Shown here: positions 16,201 through 24,670 of the stretch, one piece after another
Position numbering within the stretch: the stretch's first letter is position 1
How the letters are laid out: every line of letters begins with the position of its first letter
Assembly (NCBI GenBank): GCA_002345845.1
Contig: DDWF01000196.1
Location: 5,478 to 69,477, forward strand
Origin: Betaproteobacteria bacterium UBA2293
GTDB lineage: Bacteria; Pseudomonadota; Gammaproteobacteria; Burkholderiales; Rhodocyclaceae
Reading direction: 5' to 3'
Length of the DNA stretch: 64,000 nucleotides
Position numbers and translations under genes: made by a program
Notes under the pieces: generated by a model
What the model was told of the DNA's origin: nothing
Databases searched by the model: none
Seen by the model: the letters and a program-made list of their open reading frames with translations, nothing else

Positions 16201-19200
16201 CCAGCATTTCGTCGTTGGCGACCGCCAGACGGCCAGCGAAGCTGAACGCCTTGCAGCTTATACGCAGGCGCAGATCGCCTTCGTTCGCGGTGCCAGCAAT
16301 AGCGCCGCCGGTCTACAGGCCGGCGATGCCGCCGGTCCGCGCCTGGAGCTGTCGCAATCGCTGGTGGACAACGGTTTCAGCCGTTTCGACCTGCGCAGCG
16401 ACGGGCGTATCGAGATTGCCGCCGATGTCGCGCTCAACCTGCAGCCGGGCGGCAGCTTCAAGGCGGCCGGGCGGCAGCTCGTCGTCGCTGGTGACATCGT
16501 TACGCCGGGCGGCAGCATCGAGCTGACCACGCGCGACATGAGCCTGGCGCCGGGGCTATTCCCGACCGTCGCCGATGCGTCGTTTTCGACCCTGATCCTG
16601 ACCGACGGCGCCGTGCTGTCGACCGCCGGCCGCTGGGCCAACGACGTGCTCGACCGCAGTCTCGCCAGCCGAAAGTTGCTGGCACTCGATGGCGGTTCGG
16701 TGAAGCTCGATTCGGCTTACGACATCGATCTTCGGGCCGGTAGCCGCATCGACGTTTCCGGCGGCGCCCAACTCACGGCCGATGGCAAACTGCTGGCCGG
16801 TGATGCCGGCAAAATCACACTGACCACCGGTGGTATCAAGGCCGCCGGCGCTTTCGCTGCCACCGAGGATCTCGATCGGCGCGATGCCAGTCTCTTCATC
16901 GACGGTACGCTGGCCGGCCAAGCACTGGGCAGCGGCGGCAGCCTGGAGATCAATACCTCGCAGGTCAACGTCGGCAGCGGTACTGTCGTCGACGGGCGCA
17001 GCCTGGATCGGGCCGCGCGTCTGGCCAACGGCCAGGTCGGCATTGCCCTGGCGGCGGATTTCTTTGATCGCGGCGGCTTCTTCGATTTCAAGCTGGTCGG
17101 TCGCGACGGTGTGCACATTGCCGCCGGCACGCGCATCGCGCCGCAGCCATTGAGCTGGACGCTGGACGGCGTCAGCGACTACCGGATGCGGGCGAGCGGC
17201 ACCGCGCTCGGCGCCTTTGCCCGCACCCAGGTACTCCATCCGGACCGGCGCAGCGCCGCCACCAGCCTCGCCTTTGCCACGCGCAGCCTGAACTACGGCG
17301 AGCTGACGGTGGGCGAGGGAGCAACGCTGGCTGTCGCACCGGGCGGCAGCATCGCCCTCGAGTCCTGGGGACAACTGACGGTGCTCGGCACGCTGCAGGC
17401 TAGCGGCGGCACCATCCGCCTGAGCCGGCCGGCGAATCGGATCGATGAGCCCTACAACCGCATACCCATCGAGTACAGTGAAGGCCGCCAGGCCCAGTCC
17501 ATCTACCTGGGCGAGCAGGCGCGCCTGCTAGCCGGCGGCACCACGGTGCTCGCGGCGGATACCCGGCGGGCGCTGGAGGCCGGCATTCCCGCGGCGGTCC
17601 TACGTGCGGGGCAGCGCTACAAGGGCGAAGTGCTGGCCGGCGGCACGGTGGATATCGATGCCGGTCTCGGTTACCTGATCACTCGCGAAGGTTCGCTGAT
17701 CGACGTCTCCGGCGCCACGGACAGCCTCAACGTTGCCGCCGGCAGTGGCAACGGTACCCTGGCCTATCCGCAGGCGACGCTCGGCAGCGCCGGTGGTACG
17801 GTCAGCCTGGCCGCCCGTGAGGGCATGATTCTCGACGGCGAGTATGCCGCCGCCGGGCGCCATGGCGCACCGGCTGGTGCGCTGGCCGTGCATCTCTACG
17901 AAATGGCCAGCAACGCCACCTGGGAGAGCCTCGGCCTGCCCGGCTCGATGCAGGGGCCGCGCAGCCTGACCTTGTTCCAGTCGCTGGCGGGTCATCCGGC
18001 CGCCTGGACGCTGTCTGCCAGCGAGACGGCGCGTTATCTGGCCGGCGAGCATGTTCTCGCCTCCACCGACTATAACGGTCGGGCGGCGCTCGACCTGGCG
18101 CGGGCCGCTGATGGTGGTTTCGGTTCCTGGTATTTGCGCAGCCGCGACGAGATTGTTTTCTCCGGCAACATTGTCGGCGGTGTCGCCAACCAGTTGCAGA
18201 TCAGTGCCCCGGTACTGCGGGCGGCCGACGCAGCCACGCGGATTGACTTGCAGGCAGCAGCCATCCAGCTCGGCAACGCCGCGCCGAGCGGTGCACCGGC
18301 GGCTACGGCGATGGCCGGAGGGGCGACGGCCCGGTTCACGGCACGCGATATCGGTGTCATCGGCAATTTCAGCTGGAACGGCTTTGCCACGACGCAATTG
18401 GTCAGCAGCGGCGAGATCCACTTCGACAGCACCGCCAATTCGGCACCCAACCGCAGTGGTGGTCGCCTGTTCAGCGGCCAGATGACGGCCGCCGGCCGTC
18501 TTGAACTGGCGGCCGCCCGACTTTCGCCATCGACCTACAGTGATTACCGGATTGATCTTTCCAGCGATGCCGGCGGCGAAATCGTCATTTCCCGCCCGGC
18601 TGAGGCCAGCGCCGCCGAGTCGCTGGCCGTTGGTGGCCGCCTGGAGTTTGCCGCGCCCTCGATCACCCACGCCGGTACCGTCACGGCGCCGCTGGGCGAG
18701 ATCGTCTTCAGCGCGCCGGGCGGGCGGGTCGAACTGACGGCTGACAGTGTCACCTCGGTGGCCGGCGGCCGTCTCGCTCTGCTCGGCGAAACCGATCAGT
18801 CCGGACGCTACTGGAAATATGAGTCCGCTTACTGGGATCCGCAGACCGGTACGCTGCGCAGCGCCATTTACGACGTCGAGCGGGCCCCGGCCAAGGCCAT
18901 CGTCGTTGATGCCGCCGACAGCGTCGTCGCGAGTGGGGCGAAGCTCGACCTGTCCGGTGGCGGCGACGCCCTGGCCAGTGAGTTCACTCCCGGCCCGGGC
19001 GGCAAGACAGACATCCTGGCGGCCAGCGACGGTGCCGCGCCGCAGGTCTTCGCCGTACTGCCGGACTGGCAGGGCGCCTTCGCTCCGGTCGATAGCCATG
19101 CCATGGCCTGGTACAACGTGTCGGGCGGTCGCCAGGTCGGCGGCAACTGGCGTTACAGCCCAATTCCCAGCCTGAAGGCGGGCGACCAGGTCTATCTGGC

Positions 19201-22200
19201 CGCCAACGGCAGTGGTCTGGCGGCGGGCAACTACACCTTGCTGCCGGCTGCCTATGCCAAGCTGCCTGGTGCCTATCTGGTCAGCGTCAGCACGCCCAGC
19301 GACAGCGTGGTCGCTGGCGCACGGCCCCAGGCCGACGGCAGTTGGCTGGTCAACGGCAGCCTGCTCGCCCGTAATGCCGACGGGTCGACCAGCGCCTACC
19401 AGCAGGGGACGACGACATTTTCCGTGGCCGGTCAGGCGACTGTCGATGCCCGGGCCCGCTACGAACTGACTTCTCTCAGTCAATTCTTCTTTGACAGTGC
19501 GGGCGCCGTGTTGCCGGGGGATGCCGGTCGCCTGAGTGTGGTCGGCCGCCAGCACCTCACTTTCGATCCGGTCGTCACCGCCATGCGTCAGGCCGAAATC
19601 GCCGCCGCCGATGGGCGCAGCCGGGCCGGTAGCGGCCTGCAGCTCGATCTGGCCGCCCCGCAATTACTGATCGGCGATATCGCGCTGGCGCCGGATGACA
19701 GCTGGTCAGTCATTGATGGCGAGCGGCTGGCCGCCCTCGGGGTCTCCAGCCTGCTGCTCGGTGGCGTCCGCCATGAGGATGGCGGAACGACCCGCATCGA
19801 CACCATCAGCCAGTCCCTGCGCATCGCCAACGACGGTGCGACACAGCCGGCAGCGGCGCTGATCGCACCGGAAATCATGCTGGCCGCCAGCGAGCAGTTG
19901 ACGGTCGATGCCGGTAGCCGCATTGAGGCGGTCGGCGAAGCCGGGGCGCGCAGCCTGGCGTTGAGCGGCGACGGTGCCTTCGTGCGCGTTGCCGAGGGCA
20001 GCCAGGCCGAACTTGAACGAAGCGCCACGCAGCGCCTGGGCGGTGCCCTGACGATCGGCCAGAATGCCGTGCTCGCTGGCCGTTCGGTGATGCTCGACGC
20101 CACCGGCGAGTTGAACCTCGGCGGCGAATTGATGCTCGGTCAGCGGGCGGCCGACGGCAGCCGCACTGGCGGCTCGCTGTCGATCGGTGCGGCGCGCATC
20201 AGCGTGCTCGGCGATGGCGCCAGCGGCGGTAGCGGCCTGGTCCTGCGCGCCGCCGACCTGGCGCGTTTCGCCACGGTCGACCAGTTGCGTCTGGCCAGTT
20301 ATTCGACGCTCGACCTGATCGGTGCCGCCCGCCTCGGGTCGGCCAGTCTGGCCGAACTGGTCATCTCGGCGGCCGGCATCGCCGGCCACGGCGCGGCTGG
20401 CGAGACGGCGCAGATCGCCGCCCGCAGCGTCGTCTTCGCCAACGCCAGCCCACAAGGCTCGGCCTTCGGCAACGCCGCCCTCGGTAGCGGGGCGCTGGCC
20501 GTCAATGCCGAACAGATCACCTTTGCCGACAATGTCGCCGATGCCGAGGCGCGCACGGGCGAACAGACCGGCTTTGCCATCCGCGGCTTCTCCGGTGTCG
20601 ACCTGGCGGCCAGCGGCGATGTCCGTTTCGTCGGTCGCGGCGTCACGCGAATCGACAACGATGTCGCTGCCGGCGGCAACGGCAGCGATCTGGCCCTGCG
20701 CGTCGACACGGCACGGGTGACGACAGTCGGTACGGCCGATCATCTGCTGGTTACGGGTGGCCGGATTGATGTCGTCGGCGGCAGCAGCGGCGGCGCCGAT
20801 ACCGGTTTCGGCGGCGCTCTCGAATTGCGTGGTCGTTCGCTCGAAGTCGCCGGCCGTATCGAAACGCCGGCCGGGCGCCTTTTGCTGACGGCTACCGATG
20901 GTGACGTGAATATCAATGCCGGTGCCCATCTGGCGGCCGCAGGTTATCGCGTCGCCTTCGCCGATACGGCGGCCTATGCCGCAGGTGGCGAGATTCACCT
21001 GAAGGCCGGCCAAGGCGATGTGAACGTTGCCGACGGGGCGACCGTCTCGGTGGCAGCCGCTGCCGGTGGTGGCAATGCTGGCGAGCTTCAGTTGCTGGCA
21101 GAGCAGGGCAAGGTTACCGCCGGGGCCGCTACCTTGCGCGGCGATGCCGCCCAAGGGGCAACGGGCGGTCGCCTGACCGTCGATGCCCGACAACTCGATC
21201 TCGATCAACTGGCCGCCGCCGTGGCGACCGATGGCGAGGGTACGGCCCATTTCGGCGGCGCCTGGGACATCCGGGCACGCAGCGGCGATCTGGCGCTCAA
21301 CCGCACGATCCGTTCCGCCGCGGTGACGGTGGCTGCCGACCAGGGCGGCATCGCCGTCGGTGGCAGCGGCACCATCGACGCTTCCGGTGACAAGGGCGGC
21401 AAGATCGCCCTTTACGGCCGGGATGGCGACGTGGTTCTCGGCGGCCGTCTGCTCGCCCGTGGCGAACAGGTGATCAACGATGCAAACAATGCCGGCACGC
21501 GTGGCCGCGGCGGTGAAGTACTGCTGGCGACCAGCGGCAATGGCCGCGTGCAAACCCTGGCCGGCAGCCTGATTGACGTCGGCGTTGCTGACGGCAGCCT
21601 TGCCGAGGGCGGCAAGGTGATCTTCCGCGCCGACGGCAGCGCCAGCATGGCGACGGCCGACGATCTCAATATTCGTCTGGCCGGCAGCGTACGCGGTGCC
21701 CGCGACGTCTCTGCCGAGCTGGTCAGCCACTACACGGCCTCCGCCTTGCGGTCGACGACGACGGCCGGCACGACGCTTGGCCTGGCGAGCTTGAACAGCC
21801 AGTTGGCAGCCACCTATACGGCCGACGTGATCAACCAGTTGCGTGGCTTCTTCGGTTTCGACAGCGCCGTGCAGCACGTCCGGCCCAGCATCGAGATCGC
21901 CAGCAGCGGCGATTTCACCATCACCAACGACCTCAATCTTGGCACCCTGCGCTACGGCGATCAGGCTGAGGCCGGCACGCTGACCATCCGCAGCGATGGC
22001 GACCTGCTGGTCAACGGCACGGTCAGCGACGGCTTCATCGCCAACGGCAGCAATTCGGCCGTGTCGCGCGATGCGAAACTGGCCACCAGCGGCGACAGCT
22101 GGTCCTATACGCTGGTTGCCGGTGCCGACCAGGGCGCTGCGCGGACCAACGCCACCAAGGACGACGGCTTTGGCGATCTGCAAGTGGCCGAAAACAAGCT

Positions 22201-24622
22201 GATCCGTACTGGTAGCGGCGCCATTGATCTGGCCGCCGCCGGCGACATCCGTCTGCTCGACCGTGCTGCGGTCTATACCGCCGGACGTGCGGCGGCAGTC
22301 CATCCAGCCGGCTTCGCACCGATTACCTCGGGGACGGCGGTGAGCAGCATCTATTCCGCTTTCCCGATCGGCGGTGGCGATGTTTCGCTGCGCGCCGGTG
22401 GCGATATCGCCATGCTCGATGTCTACGGTGACCCGGCGAGCCAGCGCCACATCAATCAGTGGCTGTTCCGTGCCGGCGGCAATATCCGGAACCTGCAATG
22501 GTGGCCGCGCATCGCCTCCTTCCAGCAGGGGGTGGCGGCTTTTGGCGGTGGTGACGTCACGGTCGAAGCCGGGCGGAACATCAACCATCTGCAGGTTGCC
22601 CTGCCGACCAGCGGCCGGGTGCCGACGGTCGATGGCACGCGGCGTCCCGAGGATGCCGTCATCACCGGCGGCGGCGATCTCGTCGTGCGTGCTGGCGGGG
22701 ATGTCAATGGTGGGCTCTACTATGCGGAAACCGGCCGCCTCGATATCGCCGCCGATAGTCTGAGCAACAAGGTCAGCCTGGCCCTGGGCAATACGGCAGC
22801 CAGCGTGCGCAGCGAGGGTGACCTATCGCTGGGTAACGTCTTCAATCCGCTCTGGGTGGCCGCTACCGGCTACCGTTCTTCCACCGGTGCGCAGATTGGC
22901 TCCGGCAGCGAATACACCATCCGCATCGGCAGCTATGGCGTGGAGAGTTCGCTTGAGGCGGTTGCCGCCCAGGGTGACGTACAGATATCCCCGCTGGCCG
23001 AGTTCTTCGGCGTCACTGACGAGGAAGCGCATCGCGTGGCACCAGCCCGGGTGCGCGTGGCGGCCCTCAACGGCAGCATCGAAGGCAGCCTGGTCCAGGC
23101 GCCGGGCGAACGGGGACAGCTCGACCTGCTGGCCGCCGAATCGATCACCCTCGGCAGCGATTCCGTCAAGCAGCTTGACCTGCCGGCCAGTTCCTTGCCC
23201 AGCCTGGTCAACCCGATCCGCGACAGCGGCTTCCTGCTGCTCGGCCTGAGTGGTGGCAATGCCACCATTGCTCACGCCGCCACGCCCTGGCATGCTGGGG
23301 ACGACGAGGTCAGCCGGCTGGTTGCCCGCGACGGCAACATCACCGGCCAGAGTGGTTCGAGCAGCCTGGCCGTGTTCAACGAGCCGGTAAAGATAGCGGC
23401 CGGCGGCGACATCACCGATCTCAGCCTGTCCGTCCAGCACCTGGCGGCCGACGACGTCAGTTCGTTGAGCGCCGGCGGCAAGTTTGCCTACACCGTCAAT
23501 GGCACCATCTTCCCCAGCCAGGGCATCGTGGTAAATGGACCGGGGCTCCTGGAAGTGATGGCCGGCAAGGGCATCGATCTCGGCGACAGCAAGGGCATCG
23601 TCAGCAAGGGCAATCTGGCCAATCCCTATCTGCCGGCAGGCGGTGCCGACATCGTGGCCATCGCCGGCACGACGGCGCCGGATTACGCCGGCTTTCTCAG
23701 CCATCTGGCGGCGAACGGCTTGGCTGCCGGCAACGACAACACCGCGCAAGGTCTGCTCGGCCGCTTCTTTGAACTGCTCGTGCAGTTCGGTCTGGAAGCA
23801 GAAGCTGGCGGCGGCCAGGCCGCCTATGCCAAGGGTTCGGCGCTGGCTGCTGCGCTGTTCCCGAATGTCAGCCCGGCCGATATCGACCTCTTCTACAGCA
23901 GTATCAAGACCGAGCAGGGTGGCGGCATCAAACTGCTGGCACCGGATGGCAGCATTAATGTCGGCATCGCCAATCCATCGGCCAGCATTCCGCAGAAGAA
24001 GGCCGCCGATCAGGGCTTGTTCACCTTCCGCGGTGGCGCCATCGAGGCTTACACGCAGAACAACTTCCTGGTCAACCAGTCGCGGGTATTCACCCTCGAT
24101 GGTGGCGATATCGTGGTTTGGGCCAACCTCGGCAATATCGATGCCGGCACCGGTGCCAAGACCGTCAGCGCGACGCCGCCACCGGTACTGGTGGTGCGTG
24201 ACGGGCAGATCGTGCTTGATGCGTCGAATTCGGTGGCTGGCTCGGGCATCGGTGCGCTGGCCTCGCGTGACGACACGCCGCCAGCCAACATGTATCTGTT
24301 CGCCCCGCAGGGTGCGATCGACGCCGGCGATGCCGGGCTGCGCAGTAGCGGCAACATCACCCTCGGCGCCCAGGTCATCCTCAACGCCAGCAACATCCAG
24401 GCCGGTGGCGCTGTCAGCGGGGCGCCGGCGGCCACCACGGCCGCTGCCCCGGTGGCGGCGATCAGTACGACGAACAACGAGAACCGCCTGCTGGAGGAGG
24501 CGCCGACTGCAGCCGGCCGCCGTGACGACGCTTCCGGTCTGCTGACCGTCGAAGTGCTCGAGTGCGGCGAGACGCGCGACGGCAAGCGAGGCGAATGCAA
24601 TGAAAGCGCCACTCCTGGCTGA
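13271..24622 (+). CDS. TpsA: giant filamentous-haemagglutinin-like secreted protein (3,783 residues)
   Basis: The start has an extended signal peptide: MNSNLYRLVFDEEHGSWVPV at 1-20 is an ESPR-like region, then a basic stretch and hydrophobic core to about 52. The TPS/haemagglutination-activity domain lies at about 66-310 (NWDSFNIAS, NFIQPD, and INQNG at 145-149 for the usual NPNG). A second, diverged copy follows at about 340-650 (FIQPD, INERG at 413-417). A long beta-helical repeat region runs to about 2900. The C-terminal third has DUF3739 hallmarks (RNLQWWPRIASFQQGVAAFG; GGDIVVWANLGNIDAGTGAK; IDAGDAGLRSSGNI). The end carries a Cys pair at 3765 and 3776. No PEP-CTERM tail. Likely a surface fibre or adhesin exported by the adjacent TpsB; GGGGGGAGTG is the ribosome site. 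Confidence 0.93.
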   Translation: MNSNLYRLVFDEEHGSWVPVAEHIRGRGKRHTRRRALAAAVLALAMGAAEAQSRPLPVPSTVPGRPFVFSGSVVGGAPSVVGNTMTISTPSRTLGLNWDSFNIASNHTVNFIQPDATSRVLNRIWSADPSVIMGRLDANGQIYLINQNGILFGNGAQVNVGGLVASALNLSPEMLERLLNQGLPGNRGDSLSFAWDGDNAGFAAGFVTVDSGARIASADGGRVVLLAPRTVENKGTIEGNGIEAILAAGGKVVLTVPDDPSLRGLLVETDAFATRDALGNAVKLDGSVNHSGSIDAGNGGVVTLAALAVNQKGMINATRAVNLNGTTMLVSGETETNRLTIHQRGKKAEIDWVSGFSVGAGKTVEFIQPDSGSVVYNYVYDADRTAADGSLLNRAGRSVIDGILRATGQFFLINERGVRFAAGADVQAANVVVSALGVNPALVASGLFAMDYVDKSGNGQRAFYLNKTQLSAASDAEFAAQAAAGQAAFDAARIDVEAGARIAANVDNGLVMLFGADVMQAGTVTADKGQVLLAAGADVYLKPPFAAGLRGFMAEVNPLYVVRRDAGNAWSVVDHGSITNRGTIAAALGNISLTGYDIAQLGTLWTSTSATLNGSIRLVARDQVALSGLASGDDEPPVQAGQRNLDADGVAPYVGSDFYNPLNKAEQPDFIVGQFGGSLTFGKDSVTKVAIDGSSGKTVTAGQAFLASSIEAIARQIIVDGDGSRGALLQAQGGHIDFMASDRFSLIRGFIGDPMDAPQSAATPDAGVGIHVEGGARLDVSGVIASKSVADLFMSAELRGDEFAGNPVQRTGALRGETAYVDIRDKVAIADLSGYIAQVGQTVEEKAATGGSIALQSTGSVVVKGGSTLDVSGGGVNYAAATVTESRVLSIGGQSYRLNDAPTTAIYYGLQNITRNEAAYYEGRSAGSVEVSGHSLAVDGHLLATTTRGVRQREIGDPLSNHYASPLGGQLIVRDAGQHFVVGDRQTASEAERLAAYTQAQIAFVRGASNSAAGLQAGDAAGPRLELSQSLVDNGFSRFDLRSDGRIEIAADVALNLQPGGSFKAAGRQLVVAGDIVTPGGSIELTTRDMSLAPGLFPTVADASFSTLILTDGAVLSTAGRWANDVLDRSLASRKLLALDGGSVKLDSAYDIDLRAGSRIDVSGGAQLTADGKLLAGDAGKITLTTGGIKAAGAFAATEDLDRRDASLFIDGTLAGQALGSGGSLEINTSQVNVGSGTVVDGRSLDRAARLANGQVGIALAADFFDRGGFFDFKLVGRDGVHIAAGTRIAPQPLSWTLDGVSDYRMRASGTALGAFARTQVLHPDRRSAATSLAFATRSLNYGELTVGEGATLAVAPGGSIALESWGQLTVLGTLQASGGTIRLSRPANRIDEPYNRIPIEYSEGRQAQSIYLGEQARLLAGGTTVLAADTRRALEAGIPAAVLRAGQRYKGEVLAGGTVDIDAGLGYLITREGSLIDVSGATDSLNVAAGSGNGTLAYPQATLGSAGGTVSLAAREGMILDGEYAAAGRHGAPAGALAVHLYEMASNATWESLGLPGSMQGPRSLTLFQSLAGHPAAWTLSASETARYLAGEHVLASTDYNGRAALDLARAADGGFGSWYLRSRDEIVFSGNIVGGVANQLQISAPVLRAADAATRIDLQAAAIQLGNAAPSGAPAATAMAGGATARFTARDIGVIGNFSWNGFATTQLVSSGEIHFDSTANSAPNRSGGRLFSGQMTAAGRLELAAARLSPSTYSDYRIDLSSDAGGEIVISRPAEASAAESLAVGGRLEFAAPSITHAGTVTAPLGEIVFSAPGGRVELTADSVTSVAGGRLALLGETDQSGRYWKYESAYWDPQTGTLRSAIYDVERAPAKAIVVDAADSVVASGAKLDLSGGGDALASEFTPGPGGKTDILAASDGAAPQVFAVLPDWQGAFAPVDSHAMAWYNVSGGRQVGGNWRYSPIPSLKAGDQVYLAANGSGLAAGNYTLLPAAYAKLPGAYLVSVSTPSDSVVAGARPQADGSWLVNGSLLARNADGSTSAYQQGTTTFSVAGQATVDARARYELTSLSQFFFDSAGAVLPGDAGRLSVVGRQHLTFDPVVTAMRQAEIAAADGRSRAGSGLQLDLAAPQLLIGDIALAPDDSWSVIDGERLAALGVSSLLLGGVRHEDGGTTRIDTISQSLRIANDGATQPAAALIAPEIMLAASEQLTVDAGSRIEAVGEAGARSLALSGDGAFVRVAEGSQAELERSATQRLGGALTIGQNAVLAGRSVMLDATGELNLGGELMLGQRAADGSRTGGSLSIGAARISVLGDGASGGSGLVLRAADLARFATVDQLRLASYSTLDLIGAARLGSASLAELVISAAGIAGHGAAGETAQIAARSVVFANASPQGSAFGNAALGSGALAVNAEQITFADNVADAEARTGEQTGFAIRGFSGVDLAASGDVRFVGRGVTRIDNDVAAGGNGSDLALRVDTARVTTVGTADHLLVTGGRIDVVGGSSGGADTGFGGALELRGRSLEVAGRIETPAGRLLLTATDGDVNINAGAHLAAAGYRVAFADTAAYAAGGEIHLKAGQGDVNVADGATVSVAAAAGGGNAGELQLLAEQGKVTAGAATLRGDAAQGATGGRLTVDARQLDLDQLAAAVATDGEGTAHFGGAWDIRARSGDLALNRTIRSAAVTVAADQGGIAVGGSGTIDASGDKGGKIALYGRDGDVVLGGRLLARGEQVINDANNAGTRGRGGEVLLATSGNGRVQTLAGSLIDVGVADGSLAEGGKVIFRADGSASMATADDLNIRLAGSVRGARDVSAELVSHYTASALRSTTTAGTTLGLASLNSQLAATYTADVINQLRGFFGFDSAVQHVRPSIEIASSGDFTITNDLNLGTLRYGDQAEAGTLTIRSDGDLLVNGTVSDGFIANGSNSAVSRDAKLATSGDSWSYTLVAGADQGAARTNATKDDGFGDLQVAENKLIRTGSGAIDLAAAGDIRLLDRAAVYTAGRAAAVHPAGFAPITSGTAVSSIYSAFPIGGGDVSLRAGGDIAMLDVYGDPASQRHINQWLFRAGGNIRNLQWWPRIASFQQGVAAFGGGDVTVEAGRNINHLQVALPTSGRVPTVDGTRRPEDAVITGGGDLVVRAGGDVNGGLYYAETGRLDIAADSLSNKVSLALGNTAASVRSEGDLSLGNVFNPLWVAATGYRSSTGAQIGSGSEYTIRIGSYGVESSLEAVAAQGDVQISPLAEFFGVTDEEAHRVAPARVRVAALNGSIEGSLVQAPGERGQLDLLAAESITLGSDSVKQLDLPASSLPSLVNPIRDSGFLLLGLSGGNATIAHAATPWHAGDDEVSRLVARDGNITGQSGSSSLAVFNEPVKIAAGGDITDLSLSVQHLAADDVSSLSAGGKFAYTVNGTIFPSQGIVVNGPGLLEVMAGKGIDLGDSKGIVSKGNLANPYLPAGGADIVAIAGTTAPDYAGFLSHLAANGLAAGNDNTAQGLLGRFFELLVQFGLEAEAGGGQAAYAKGSALAAALFPNVSPADIDLFYSSIKTEQGGGIKLLAPDGSINVGIANPSASIPQKKAADQGLFTFRGGAIEAYTQNNFLVNQSRVFTLDGGDIVVWANLGNIDAGTGAKTVSATPPPVLVVRDGQIVLDASNSVAGSGIGALASRDDTPPANMYLFAPQGAIDAGDAGLRSSGNITLGAQVILNASNIQAGGAVSGAPAATTAAAPVAAISTTNNENRLLEEAPTAAGRRDDASGLLTVEVLECGETRDGKRGECNESATPG
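13466..15220 (+). repeat. Internal duplication of the TPS domain in tpsA
   Basis: Protein-level repeat. The first unit (from about 13466) has FIQPD, VIMGRLDANGQIYLINQNG and LRGLLVETDAFATRDALGNA. The second unit (from about 14288) has FIQPD, VIDGILRATGQFFLINERG and LRGFMAEVNPLYVVRRDAGNA in the same order. The unit is about 250-300 residues. Typical TpsA proteins have a single TPS domain. Confidence 0.7.
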
Positions 24623-24670
24623 TTTCCCGACAACCCCGACCGATTCCCCAAGAAACCACGAGTACTGTTC

